A stretch of 64,000 nucleotides of DNA. It comes from Flaveria trinervia. Lineage: Eukaryota > Streptophyta > Magnoliopsida > Asterales > Asteraceae. The stretch is from positions 46,201,212 through 46,265,211 of the forward strand of contig CM046451.1 of the NCBI GenBank assembly GCA_025506515.1, read 5' to 3'. The notes below the pieces were generated by a model, which was given only the letters and a program-made list of their open reading frames with translations, did no database searches and was not told where the DNA came from. Numbering within the stretch: the stretch's first letter is position 1; every line of letters begins with the position of its first letter. Positions 22,246-33,589 of the stretch are shown here, piece by piece. A program made the translations under genes and the position numbers.

Positions 22246-23700
22246 TTATGTACTGCCCATTATTTCAGAGCAGTGAAGAGCTAGCTCAAAGTATAACATT
22301 TGGTGAATATCAAAACCCAATATGTATCTCAGGTCGGAGGATACCAAATGATATTCGACTTTACTCAAATTTACCAAATAACCCTTTACAACGAGTTCCT
22401 TTTCATCAGATCCATATATTAGAAACATTTCCTTAGTCCTCCTAAGGTATTTCAATATACTTTTAATAACCATCCAATGGCTATTACCTGGATTCTGCTT
22501 ATATCTGCTTGTCATGCTTAACGCGCATGGCTCGTCCAGTCTAGTGCATATCATCTCATAACTGATGGATCCTATAGCAGACACATATGGGATGTCCTTC
22601 ATTCGATACTACTCACCCTTTGAGCTTGGACATTAAGATGTACTCATATTGCCCCTCTTCAAATAGGTACCATACCTTTCTCAGAGTTTTTCTTTCTTGA
22701 ACCTTTTCAAGACCTTTTTAATATATGCACTTTGATTTAAACCTATCAACCGCCTCGATCTATCCCTATAGATCTATATTCCCAAAATATAGGCGGCCTC
22801 ACTGAGATTTTTATGGAAAAACAACTTCCAAGCTAGGTTTTAACACCTTCCATTGTTAGAATATCATTTACAAAAGTTAGCATGTCATCAACATACAATA
22901 CTAAGAATGTTATTATGCTCCCACTAGCCTTTGTATATACACAAGCCTCGTCAGCGTTCTTGATGAAACCAAATTTTGATCTCTTCATCAAAACGTTGAT
23001 TCCAACTTCTTGATGCTTGATTCAATCCATAGATTGACTTCTTTAACTTGCATACTTTTAGGATGTTGTGGATCGACAAAACCATCTGGCTGAACCATAT
23101 GGATAGTCTCTTCGAGATGTCCATTAAGACAAGCGGTTTTGACATCCATTTGCCAAATCTCATAGTCATAATATGCAGCTATGGTAAATAATATCCTAAT
23201 TAACTTTAGCATTGCCACAGGCAAGAAAGTTTCATCATAATCAACCCTTTGAGTTTGATTGAAACCTTTTGCTACAAGTCTTGCTTTGTAAGTATCCAAG
23301 TTTCCATGTATATCCATTTTCCTCTTGAAACCCATTTTCATCCAACCGGTTTGGAGTTAAGTGGAGGGTCAACAAATTCCTAAACTTGATTGTCATACAT
23401 GGATTGCATCTTAACATTCATGGCATCTAGCCATTTGTCACAATCCGAATTGGACACTGCTTCATGGTATGTGGTTGGCTCATAGGATTCAACCACATAG
23501 CATCCATTCATGAAAGATCCATATCTTTCAGGTGGAATGCTAACTCTACCTGATCTTCGAATGTTTTGTGTGTATTGATCAACCTCTTGATCATCATCAA
23601 CAACCTCTTGTTGATTGCTTGTGTCAACTAAACATGTATCGGCTTGTGGATCTTGATCCTCATCAAATTCCACTATTCTATACGTTATTCCTCCACAAGG
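22246..23700 (-). pseudogene. RT with remnant of RNase H of E
   Basis: On the minus strand: RRSGRVSIPPERYGSFMNGC (about 23560), DKWLDAMNVKMQSMYDNQV (23380-23440), KARLVAKGFNQTQ and MDVKTACLNGHLEE (about 23140), then YGLNQASRSWN (about 23010) and an intact YVDD box at 22884-22895. The tail has PYVSAIGSISYEM and YLRRTKEMFLIYGS (22480-22600). After KELVVKGY, at the start of RNase H, the frame jumps into SSDLRYILGFDIHQ, which in F is 3' non-coding sequence. RNase H is therefore deleted. Several frameshifts occur between 22620 and 23400. Confidence 0.92.
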
Positions 23701-23718
23701 AACTTAGTTTCTAAGAAC

Positions 23719-24780
23719 TCAGCCTTTCGAGCAATAATTACTCTTTCTCTGTTGGATAAAAGAAGTAGTATCATATATAATTTTTGGGATATCCAACAAA
23801 TATACACTTAGTGAATTGACTATCTTGGTCAGGTCCATATTCAAAATGCAAGCCTCGGAGAGCATTGCGAAAACCCAAAATGATAGAGGTAGTGAGCTTA
23901 TAGCCATCATAGATTTGAACCATATCCAATAGGGTTCGATTTCTCCTTTCAGACACACCATAATGTTGTGGTGTTCCAGGTGGAGTAAGTTGTGAGACGA
24001 TCCCACAACCTTTTAGATGGTACTGAAAAGCATCATTGAGGTATTCACCTTCTCTATCTGAACAAAGAACTTTGATAGTTTAATAGAGTTTATTTTCTAC
24101 TTCATTCTTGAAGGTTCTGAACATTTCAAAAGCTTCATGTTTGTGTGTCATCATGTACACATAAGCATAGCGACTATAATTGTCGGTAAAGGTAATAAGT
24201 ATCTTTCACCATTTACAGTCATTGTCTTAAAAGGGCCACATACATCCGAATATATGATTCCCAATAAGTCTTTTGCCCTCTTGTTAGTGCCACTAAAGGG
24301 TGACTTGGACACCTAGTTTGTAAACAAGATTCACACTTATCGAATGAAAATTTTCATTTGCTCTTCAAAAGACCATTCTTTTGAGGTGTTTGAATCCGAT
24401 TCTTGTTTATGTGACCAAGACGACAATGCCAAATATAAGAATCACTTAAACCCATTTTAGTTTCTTGGTGTTTGTTTGGTATGATGAGCTATTATAGGAT
24501 GAATCATTATGAACCAATTCATAGATTCCATTAAAAGGCATAGCCTTGAAATAAAATACATCATCCACACGAACATAAATACCATTGTTAGCAAACTTTA
24601 ATTCATAACCACATTGTTCTAAAAGGAAATCAAAAGTATGTTCCTAGTCAACTAGGAGCATACAAAATGTTCTTAATGACAACTTCCAAACTATTTGAAA
24701 GTTTCAAAATATTGTCTCCTTGGGCTTCTACATCAACTTTTGCTATGTTGCCCATGTAGAGACTTGTGTCTCCCTTCTTG
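23719..24780 (-). pseudogene. Integrase and protease remnants of E
   Basis: A conserved piece with SERRNRTLLDMVQ (catalytic Glu region, about 23930) and FTKCIFVGYPKNY (about 23775) is recognisable by comparison with F. Between them E lacks sequence that F has, so the C-terminal part of integrase is shortened. Further upstream (24000-24780) the minus strand follows F's integrase and pre-integrase region, but stops in every frame prevent a continuous reading. Confidence 0.82.
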
Positions 24781-24799
24781 AAGTGCTTATTTCCTATGA

Positions 24800-25790
24800 A
24801 CCCCTACAATAAATTGCAAAAAGAGTTCCATATCCGGTATCCAATACCCATGTGTTTGAAGAAATAACATTTCAACCAATGTGAATTATGAAAGTTGTAC
24901 ATGAGGTTTGCCCAGCATCCCTCTTGTTTCTCAACTCTTTGAGATAGGTTGGACAATTCCCTTTCCAATGTCCTATCTCTCCACACTCAAAGCATGGATC
25001 TTTCTCCGTTACCTTAGGCTTCTTAAGCTTAGGCTATGGAGGTTCCGCTTTAGCCATTTCTTTCCCCTTTCCTTTGATGTACCCCTTTCCTTTGGCAACG
25101 TTTTCCTTGGGATCAGGAATGGCCTTTTCTTATTGCCTCCCTCATTGATCGAGAGAACGGTAGAACCTTTCTACCCATCCCTGCCTCGGCTGTTTTGAGC
25201 ATTGCGTGAAGCTCACAAATACTCTTGTCCTATCCGTTCATATTGTAATTCATTATGAACGTCTCAAACCTTTTGTTTAGGCCATTTAGGATCATATTCA
25301 TGGCTACCTCTTTTGAGACAGGACTATTAAGCCTCTCGAGGCGATCAACGTGGCATTTCATCTTAAGAACATAAGATGATACCGATTGGGTTTCTACCAT
25401 ATGATACGCATGAAGCGCTCGAACCGTTTCGAAGCGCTCTACCCTAGCTTGTTGAAGGAACATTTCCTCAACTGGGTAATTATGTCATATGCCCCAAGTT
25501 GCTCCAAGTCCTTTTGGAGTTCGGGAATCATAGTTCCCACATGAGGCAGGAAACCTGCATGGAATCCTTAGTGTATTGAAGCCAATCATCATAGGCCTCA
25601 ACATCCTCAGGGTCGGGTTGGTCAGGATTAGGATCGTCAAGGACATAGGCCCTTTTCTCTTGCTTAAGAACAATTCTCAAGTTTAGATACTAGTCCATAA
25701 AGTTATTATGGTTAAGACGATCCCTTTTTAAGATTGTTCTCAGTGATAGGGTAGGGACGGTCGGGGTGGTAGCATTGTGGTTGCGGTCAT
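24800..25790 (-). pseudogene. Gag of E, broken
   Basis: The likely start is the ATG at 25790, followed by a Thr/Pro-rich N-terminus that soon meets a stop. The capsid-type core lies at 25230-25463, with ARVERFETVRALHAYHM, VSSYVLKMKCHVDRLERL and MNMILNGLNKRFE, matching copia Gag and F at 33110-33330. An intact zinc knuckle, CFECGEIGHWKGNC, is at 24953-24994. Frame breaks at 25470 and 25220. It would form the particle and bind RNA. Confidence 0.88.
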
Positions 25791-27232
25791 TACTACAAAA
25801 TTACAAAGTTCATTTTAGTATTTCTGAAAAATAGCATTTTAATTATTAATACCCTTTACACGTGTCATAGACAATTAATAATTAAAATCTAGAATCCAAC
25901 GTTACACTTAAATGATGGTTAGGTGACCTTTATCCCATTATTTAAATTAACAAGGTAGTCAACATTTGACAATTACAACCCATTGTAACTTCTAGCTTTA
26001 CGGGATCGGTTAAACATCTTATGTTTAGTCGGCATGTAATATCCCATCAACACCATTGTACGCCATGCTTCGGTGACCCTATGCACATGGTTTCCAATTC
26101 AAGTCGTCCTACTTACACACACGTGTGAATTTACACATACAAGCGGTTAGGTGACCTTTATCCCACAAATATGTTAAGCTCACCTCAAACACACAAGTTC
26201 CCTAAATGTGGTTAGGTGACCTTTATCCCACAAGTAGTTCTCAAGTGATTCGAGTGTCGTGTAAAAGGATGGTGTTTAACTTGTTTCCAAAGGGATTTAA
26301 GTTTCCATTAATTCTAGTTATGAAAACTCTATGTACCTTGTTTTCGCATGCTTTCAAATACATGGTACCCTATGGTTCTCTTTTTATAAAACCTCTTTTA
26401 TTTTGAAATCATTAATCCTTTTAATAACCTTTTATTAGTCACTTAATGATTAGGAACCAAAAAATACAACTTGTTGTGATAATTTATTTAGATTGTTAAG
26501 CATATCCATATATCAAACAATCAACATAAAATGAATAATCAAATATCAAACAACCACATGTGCATAACCCTAGCCACTATGTTGACAACACTTGTTTGCC
26601 ATCACAAGTGTTATCATTTGGTCTTTCCTAAGGGTTGAACACAACACAAAGATGAGATCTCCGAAGACCCCCACTTGAACTTGCATCCAAATGCTTCAAG
26701 TCCTTCTCTTGTGTCTTCCTTTTGTGCTTCCATCTTGTGCATCTTCTTTTACAAAAATTATATCCTAATACAAATTTTCTAATAAAGGAAAACATACTTA
26801 ATCTATCTATTACATCACAAATGAATGAATAAATAAATTACATCCAAATACAAGCACAAAGGAATAATTATTACAACCCATAAGAATGAAATCAACCAAA
26901 ACAAACATCCATATAAAACCAAATCAATACAAGGTCAATGCTAGGTTATGCACTAATATGAATCATCATATACAACATTGAAGAACCAAATAAATCCCCA
27001 TATGACCCTAATTTTTCGGCCAACATAAACCAAGAATTTAGGGTGTTTTTGTCCAAACAAAACACAATCAACCATTTGATATCTTTTCTTTCAAGGTTTA
27101 ATCACAAGCATGTTAGATATAACCTAAAAGATTGGGGATTTATAACATCACCACAAAACAGCCCCTATAAGTTGTTAAAGCCCCATGAAACCAATTTTAC
27201 AAGAACAAATGAAACTAGTCATCCACATATCC
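25791..27232 (-). other. 5' leader of E with three copies of a 20-base motif
   Basis: Non-coding leader between primer site and gag. GGTTAGGTGACCTTTATCCC (plus strand) occurs at 25917-25936, 26145-26164 and 26210-26229. F's leader has the same word three times with matching spacing. The rest is AT-rich with stops in all frames. The strong length (about 1.4 kb) is also shared with F. Confidence 0.88.
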
Positions 27233-27246
27233 GCTCTAGATGCCAA
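27233..27246 (-). other. Primer-binding site of E (variant)
   Basis: The minus strand reads TTGGCATCTAGAGC next to the 5' LTR, like the Met-tRNA site TGGTATCAGAGC but with T to C and one extra base. F has a similar variant, so it may be a family trait. Confidence 0.7.
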
Positions 27247-28217
27247 TGTTGGGTTTGTTGAACCAAAAAAAAGTAATTTAACCATTTAAACTATGAAAAC
27301 ACAATGGAATATACCTTAAAATTATCATTAGTAATCTGAAAATTAACGCTAATAACAAAACATCAACAAACCCAAGAACATAGGATCTTATATATGTGTT
27401 GAACTAGCTAACAACAAGATATAACAACCCAAAACAAACCATACATGCTACCTTTAGTGAAGCTGCAGAAAACGATTTTGGGTGAAGAAGTTGATGTTGT
27501 TGAACAGCCAAAATATCAAGGAAAGATGTCCTCAAGCATTCATACCCACAAGCATCAAGCAAAGACCACTCTTGCTAGGATTTGTGCACTAAAATCGGGT
27601 CAAGGAGGCTGCTGGAGCCTTGTTCCAGCCGTGAACAATCAAGAAGGATGCTAGACCCTTTTCAGTTTTGAACTCTTTCTTCCATAAGAAGAGTTGATGT
27701 TCTTGTGACCCTTTTGCATATTAGAGAGAGAGAGAGAGAGAGCTGGATAGATAGTGTATGTGTGTTCTAAGAGTTTATTCTTCAAGAAAACCAAAGAAAA
27801 ACAAAAGGGGAGAACCCCCTTCAATGGGGTGGCCGAACCCTATTTGGCTTTTTAGTTTTCCCCCCAAAAGTCCCTTTTTATCTTTTGTTAAACTAATGTT
27901 TAAGATAGTTATATATAATTAACCTTTTAATTATATAACACATACACACTTTTATTATTTGATGTTATTTAACTAAATTAAACAACATTACAAATAATAT
28001 CCATGAACAAAATATCCATATAAGTTGTTCAATCTCATATGCAACTTATATAGAAAACCCATTTTCTAAATTGGTGTATTTATTTAATTGTATGATCATA
28101 TCATCAATTAAATAATATTGGTGTTTGCTAAGCTTGTTATTGGGTATGACCCGTCTTGGATCATAACGTACTAACCACATCAATGTTCTATGTGTCTTGG
28201 GCATAAAGAATTCAACA
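27247..28217 (-). repeat. 5' LTR of E
   Basis: 971 bases paired with 20949-21919, including a GA microsatellite near 27724. It is followed by the target duplication ATAGC and then by the rest of C's LTR. Confidence 0.94.
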
Positions 28218-28222
28218 ATAGC

Positions 28223-28872
28223 ATATGGCATTGATCTGGAATGAAAGAGAAAGATAAATGGTGAATGTACTTGCACTAGGTACTGGATTCAGCTCCATGC
28301 CCAAAGTTCGGGGTCTATGAAAGAATTCAGGCCTAGTTACCCGCTTCGTGCGCAATGTTCGGGGTAATGTACATGTCATCGAATATAATGAACGTACAAA
28401 TGAAAGTATGAAAGTTATGTATGATCTGAATGATAATGACGTACGATGATTTAACAGAAGTAATGAACAGATGATGAAGATAATAATGATATTATCTACG
28501 TGTATGTATGATGTGTGATCACCTGTTAAAGTAAAGAACGATTTAATGAATGTAAAGTATGTTTTATGTAAAAACTAGAACTCATTCAGCAACACTAACT
28601 TTTTATGCATTTTCCAGTTGGCAGGTGAGCATTGCTGAGGATGGTGCGGGGCAATTACATGGCATTTGGATGACATTCTTTTGTTAATGTTTTTGCATTG
28701 TAATGCGAACAAATGAAATTGTGTAATGAATGTTGTATTATTTGCAAAAGCATTTATAATGAAAAAGTTATTTGAATGTTCCGTTGCGATGATTTATGGA
28801 AGTTAAATGTAATTATATGTTTTATGAGAGATGATTGGCCAGCTATAAGTGTCCCGAGAACGGGACCTTACA
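28223..28872 (+). repeat. 3' LTR of C, second part
   Basis: It continues 19329-20948 after E. The last 150 bases match 16244-16390 and end GGGACCTTACA at 28872. An AACTCATTCAGCAACACTAAC stretch near 28580 corresponds to a feature shared by the LTRs of G, I and K. No coding sequence. Confidence 0.9.
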
Positions 28873-29017
28873 GTCATATGTATGGAGACAAGCGAATGAA
28901 GATGTTCAGTCATACGAATGGATGAACGATTGAGTTCAATCGTGTGAATAGGTGTGTGTTTGCGTTCAGTCGTGCGATTGAGCTAATCATGCGATTGAAG
29001 GCTACTGTTTTTTAAAA
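28873..29017. other. Unassigned stretch between C and a B-type LTR fragment
   Basis: These 145 bases hold repeated CAGTCGTGCGATTGA and CATACGAATGGATGAA words like those in the LTRs of B and I, but I could not align them to one element. There is no ORF. Confidence 0.5.
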
Positions 29018-29364
29018 TGTTAGGAGGACCGTGTACTGGACGGAGTACTAACTGATTCACATGTATACCGAATCAAATAGTGCGGAATCCTATTTGATTG
29101 GCGATCCAATCAGTGAGAATGTTAACCCGATCGATATAAGATTAATCTAAATGTTAAGAACAAATAGGAATCGATCAAGAACGATATATGAACTTGGACT
29201 GGCTTTCTTGGGCGTTCTAGATGGCTAGGGTACGTGTATGAGTCGAATTCTTCAAAGTATTACATTTTTCCATGAAATAAGTGGTATTTATATGTTAAGG
29301 TTAGTCATTCGTGCGACTGAACCATGTTCAGTCGTGAGACTAAGTCATGCGGTTGATCCTTAAC
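29018..29364 (-). repeat. Truncated B-type copia LTR, reversed
   Basis: It begins TGTTAGG, the complement of an LTR end CCTAACA. It shares with B's LTR the segment GATTCCGCACTATTTGAT in reverse, TACCCTAGCC-type sequence and CGACTGAACCAT words, corresponding to about 15890-16243. The outer half of the LTR is missing. The right junction falls inside the end of G's pol. Confidence 0.75.
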
Positions 29365-30309
29365 CTCTTCTCCTTACGATCGATGATCGCCACCGGTTAC
29401 TCCACATAATTGAGCCGTTCATCTACCTCGATTTCTTCCGGTGGTACAACCATATCCTCGTCTGCTAAACACTTTCTCAGATGAGATACATGGAATGTCA
29501 GGTGGATTCCACTTAACTTATTTGGTAGCTCCAATCTATAGGGATCGGAAAGGCCCTATGTATCTTGGACTCAACTTGCTCCACTTTCTAAACCGAATGA
29601 TACCTTTCCAAGGTGAGACTTTCAACATCACTCTGTCACCCACCTAGAACTCATTCGGTCTACATCTTTTATCGGCATACGACTTTTGCCTATCTTTAGT
29701 TGCCCTAAAAAAGGCTTTGATCTTTTCAAGCTTCTCGATTGTAGCCTTAATCACCTCTGTACTTCCTAACTCTTTCCGGCCAATATCACCCCAACAAATG
29801 GGTGTTCTATATCTCCTACCGTATAGAATCTCATAAGGGGGCATACCAATGCTCTCATGATAACTGTTGTTATATGAGAACTCAGCTAACGGTAAGTGGT
29901 CATCCCAACTTCCTCCAAAGTCAATGACACATGCCCGAAGCATATTTTCCAGCGTCTAAATGGTCCTTTCTCACTGACCATCTGTTTGGGGATGATAAGC
30001 CGTGCTAATATGTAACATCGTCCCCATTGCATCATGGAATTTCTTCCAAAATTTATATGTAAACCGGGTGTCACGATGAGACATAATAGACATCGGCACA
30101 CCATGACGAGTCATAATCTCCTTGATGAATAGATCTACCAACCTCTCGGATGAATATGTCTCGCGAATCGGTAGGAAGTGAGCACTCTTCGTCAAACAAT
30201 CAACTATCACCCATATAACATCATACCCTTTCATAGTATGTGGCAACTTCGTAATAAAGTCCATGGTGATATGCTCCCGCTTCCACTCCGGTATATCCAA
30301 TGGTTGGAT
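29365..30309 (-). pseudogene. Integrase and chromodomain start of gypsy element G
   Basis: On the minus strand from 30300: LDIPEWKREHITMDFITKLP, then SHRDTRFTYKFW, STAYHPQTDGQ, FSYNNSYHESIGMPPYEIL and LYGRRYRTPICW, then VGDRVMLKVSPWKG and FRVSHLRKCL-type sequence down to about 29380. This is the Ty3-gypsy integrase core and GPY-like tail leading to the chromodomain region. Two stops fall close to the catalytic Glu (about 29955-29970), and the protein is cut where the B-type LTR fragment starts. The upstream part continues at 40857, beyond element F. Confidence 0.92.
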
Positions 30310-30314
30310 CTTTC

Positions 30315-31319
30315 TATGGGGTTCTATATGCCCAAGACACAGAGAATATTGATGCGGTTAGTATGTAATGATCCAAGTGGGGTTATACCCAATAACAAGC
30401 TTAGCAAACACCAATTAATATTCAATTGATGATATGATCATGCAATTAAATATTTACACCAAATTTAGAAAATGGGTTTTCTAGATAAGTTGCATATGAG
30501 AGGGAACAACTTACTAGGATATTTTGTTCAATAATATTATTTGATGTGTTATTTAAATTGGTTAGATGACACCAAATAATAATGAGAGATTATAACTTAT
30601 AAGTTAAATGATTAATTATATATGTTATATATAACTTGTACATACAATTAAATGGTTAATTGTATGTCTAGTTACAAGACCATTCAACTTGTGTGTATGT
30701 GTTCTTTAAAATGAAAATAAAAAGGGGGGAAACCCTTTTTGGACCCATTTTCGGCCGCCCCCCCCCTTTTAATTTCATTGGGTCCTTGGCCTTGATACAA
30801 GATACACATCAATACTTGTCTTGATGACTTTTTCTCTCATATCTCAATAGATGCAAAAACCAAAAGGAAGCTCTCTCTCTCTCTCTAATTGCTACGGCCA
30901 GGAGCAGCTGCATAAGGAGTTTTGAGAGTGATTTCGGTTTGTTTTGGTGTTGTTTCTTCCTAACAAGAAGGTGCTTTGCAAGGAGGCTTCGGGTATACAA
31001 GCTTGAGGGCTCCTTCCTTGGAGTTTTGGCCGAGATTTTAAGCATTGATCATCCTTCTCCTCTTGGTCGATTTTGCTGCTGGAAGGAGGTAGTTTGGCAG
31101 CTTGTTTGGTTGTCATATTATGAATGTTTTATATGTTTATATAGCTTGCTTATTCACATATTAAAGATCCTTTTGATTTGGGTTTGTTTTTCATCTTAAA
31201 ACATCATTTAGAACATGAAAATTTAAGCTTATTAACATGTGATAAAGCTATACTTCCGCTGCGTTTTCAGAAAGTTTAAAAGCTTAAACTTGTATTCTTG
31301 TGTTCTATCAAACCCATCA
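30315..31319 (+). repeat. 5' LTR of F
   Basis: It starts TATGGGGTTC here against TGTAGGGTTC in the 3' copy and ends AACCCATCA. It contains a poly-C run near 30758 and a CT microsatellite near 30868. It shares the GGGTTTTCTA and GCATATGAG part, reversed, with E's LTRs. Confidence 0.94.
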
Positions 31320-31320
31320 A

Positions 31321-32766
31321 TGGCATCAAGGGCCGGTTATGTGGATAACTTGCTTGTTCTTAGTCTTTAAAATCGGTTTTAAAGATGTATTACCACTTAT
31401 CATAGGCTGATTTTGGGCTGCTATTTTGTATAAATGATTCCCCAAACTTTCAAGGTCATATCACACTTGTTAGTGATTAGACCTTGAAAGATATATATTA
31501 TGAAATGTTGATTGTTTGGACATGTTTAAAACCCAAAAATTTCAGTTTATGTTGGCTGAAATTTGGTGGTTCTAAGTGGGGTTTCATTATATGTTTGGAT
31601 GATATGATCATTGGATGTTAGTGTGCACAATCTAGCCTTTGGCCCTTTTGATTTGGATGATTGGAATGGTTGGTTTTATTCATTCAATTGGGTTGTAATA
31701 TTTATGTTTATTATTTGGGTTGTAATTATTTGTTCATTTGGTTATGTAATTAATAGATTAGGTGCATTTCTTTTATTAGAAAAATGTATTAGGATAATAT
31801 CTTGTAAAAGGAAGTTGCACAAGATCAAGACCCAAAGATGGACATCAAGAACATGGAACTTGAAGCATATGGATGCAAGTTCAAGTGGGGGTCTATGATG
31901 AACTCAATTTTGTGTTGATTTCAACCCTTAGGAAAGACCTTATGATGACACTTGTGATGGCAAACAAGTGTTGTCAACTTAGTGGCTATGGTTATGCACT
32001 CATGTTTGTATGTTTATGCTTGTTTGAATGTTTGTTATTTGATTGTATGGTTGAAATTTTGACATGCATTACAAACTAATTAACAAACTTAACAAGCTGA
32101 AAATTGATGGTTCTTAATCATTAAAAGTAATAAAAGGTTATTAAATTGATTTTATGATTTTAAAGATAAAAAATTGGTTTTAATCAAAGGACCATAGGGT
32201 ACCTTGTATTTGAAAGCATGCAAATACAAGTACATAGAGTTTTCTAAAACTTGTATTATGAAATCTCTAATATTTTAAACAAGATCAACACCATCCTTTT
32301 ACAAAACACTTGAGTCATGTGGGAACTCTTAGTGGGATAAAGGTCACCTAACCATTTTGAGGGAACTTGCGACTTGAGGTGAGAATGCCTTATTTGTGGG
32401 ATAAAGATCACCTAACCACTTATTCTGGCAAACTCACACGTAGGTGTAAGTAGGGTATCTTGATTTGCAAACCATGTCAAATGGATCACCTACGGTGTGG
32501 TTTCCAAATGGTGTTGATGGGATTAACATGCCGACTTTGCATATGATGTTTCAAGTCGATCCCATATTTCTAGAAGTTGCAAATGGTTGCAATCGGCAAA
32601 CGTTGACCACCTTATTAATATAAATCGTGGGATAAAGGTCACCTAACCACAATTTAAATGTAATGTTGGGTTCTAGACTTTAATACAAAATGACCTTAAA
32701 AGGTATTAATTATTAAAAATAACAATATCGAAAATACTAAAAATAGATCTTTGTTAAATTTTGTAG
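31321..32766 (+). other. Primer site and leader of F with three copies of a 20-base motif
   Basis: The variant primer site TGGCATCAAGGGCCGG lies one base after the LTR. The leader is non-coding, about 1.4 kb. The word GGGATAAAGGTCACCTAACC occurs at 32334-32353, 32398-32417 (one mismatch) and 32629-32648. The offsets of 64 and 231 bases are close to those in E (65 and 228). Confidence 0.88.
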
Positions 32767-33562
32767 ATGGCCACCAACAATGAAAATACGATAACTCATC
32801 CACGTCCAACCAATCATTATGAGCGATCCTCCAAAAGGAACGTCTAAATCATAACAACTTTATTGATTGGTATCGAAACTTGAGAATCGTTCTCAAGCAA
32901 GAGAGAAGATCATATGTTTTAGACGACCCTATCCCCGATCAACCTACTGAGGATGATGAGGAGGCCTACAACGATTGGCTCAAGTACACTGAGGACTTTG
33001 TCCAAGTGTCTTGTCTCATGCTAGCGAGCATGACTCCGGATCTCCAAAAGGAGTATGAACATCACGGAGCATATGACATGATAACCCAGCTGAAGGAAAC
33101 GTTCTAAACGCAAGCAAGGGTTGAGCGCTACGAAATGGTTCGAGCACTCCATGCATGTCGTATGGACGACAACCAATCTGTTTCATCTTATGTACTTAAG
33201 ATGAAAAGTCATATTGACCGCCTCGAGAGGCTTAATTGTCCTATCTCGAAGGAATTGGCCACGGATTTGATCCTTAATGGCCTTACCAAGAAGTTCGAGA
33301 CATTTGTATTGAACTACAATATGAATGCTTGGACAAAAGCATTGGTGAGCTTCACTAAATGCTGAAAACAGCCGAGGCGGCCATGGGTAAAGGGTTTTAC
33401 CCGTTCTCACCATCAATGAAGGTGGGAACAAGAAAAGGCCTCATCCCGCACCCAAGGCAAAGGTTGCCAAGGGTAAGGGACCCGTTTGGGGAGATTGGAC
33501 ATTGGGCAAGAAATTGTCCTGTTCATCTCCAAGAGTTGAAAGCCAAGAGGGATGCCGGGTAG
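32767..33562 (+). pseudogene. Gag of F, broken
   Basis: The start is the ATG at 32767 (MATNNENTITHP). A frameshift follows within 30 residues. The core shows VLDDPIPDQPTEDDEEAYND (32920-32980), ARVERYEMVRALHACRM (33113), MKSHIDRLERLNCPISKEL and LILNGLTKKFETFV (33270), typical of copia Gag. A stop at 33105 splits it. The zinc knuckle is degenerate: GPFGEIGHWARNC (about 33480-33520) lacks the first two cysteines that E retains. Confidence 0.88.
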
Positions 33563-33589
33563 ACCTCAGGTACAATATACATGATTCAT

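Larger units (their letters stand above)
20949..28217 (-). mobile_element. Element E: Ty1-copia retrotransposon inserted in C's LTR
   Basis: Two LTRs of 971 bases (20949-21919 and 27247-28217) enclose a decayed minus-strand copia gag-pol. The 5-base target duplication ATAGC is present on both sides (20944-20948 and 28218-28222), and C's LTR continues across it. E is the same family as F: protein order, leader motifs and LTRs correspond. It has lost RNase H and part of integrase and has many stops. By protein resemblance it is Tork/Angela-like, which is an inference. Confidence 0.95.

Noticed and set aside
30939..31199. Cys/Leu-rich frame of 86 residues in F's LTR
   Set aside because: It lies wholly in the LTR and is broken in the other LTR copy. 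It is probably chance.
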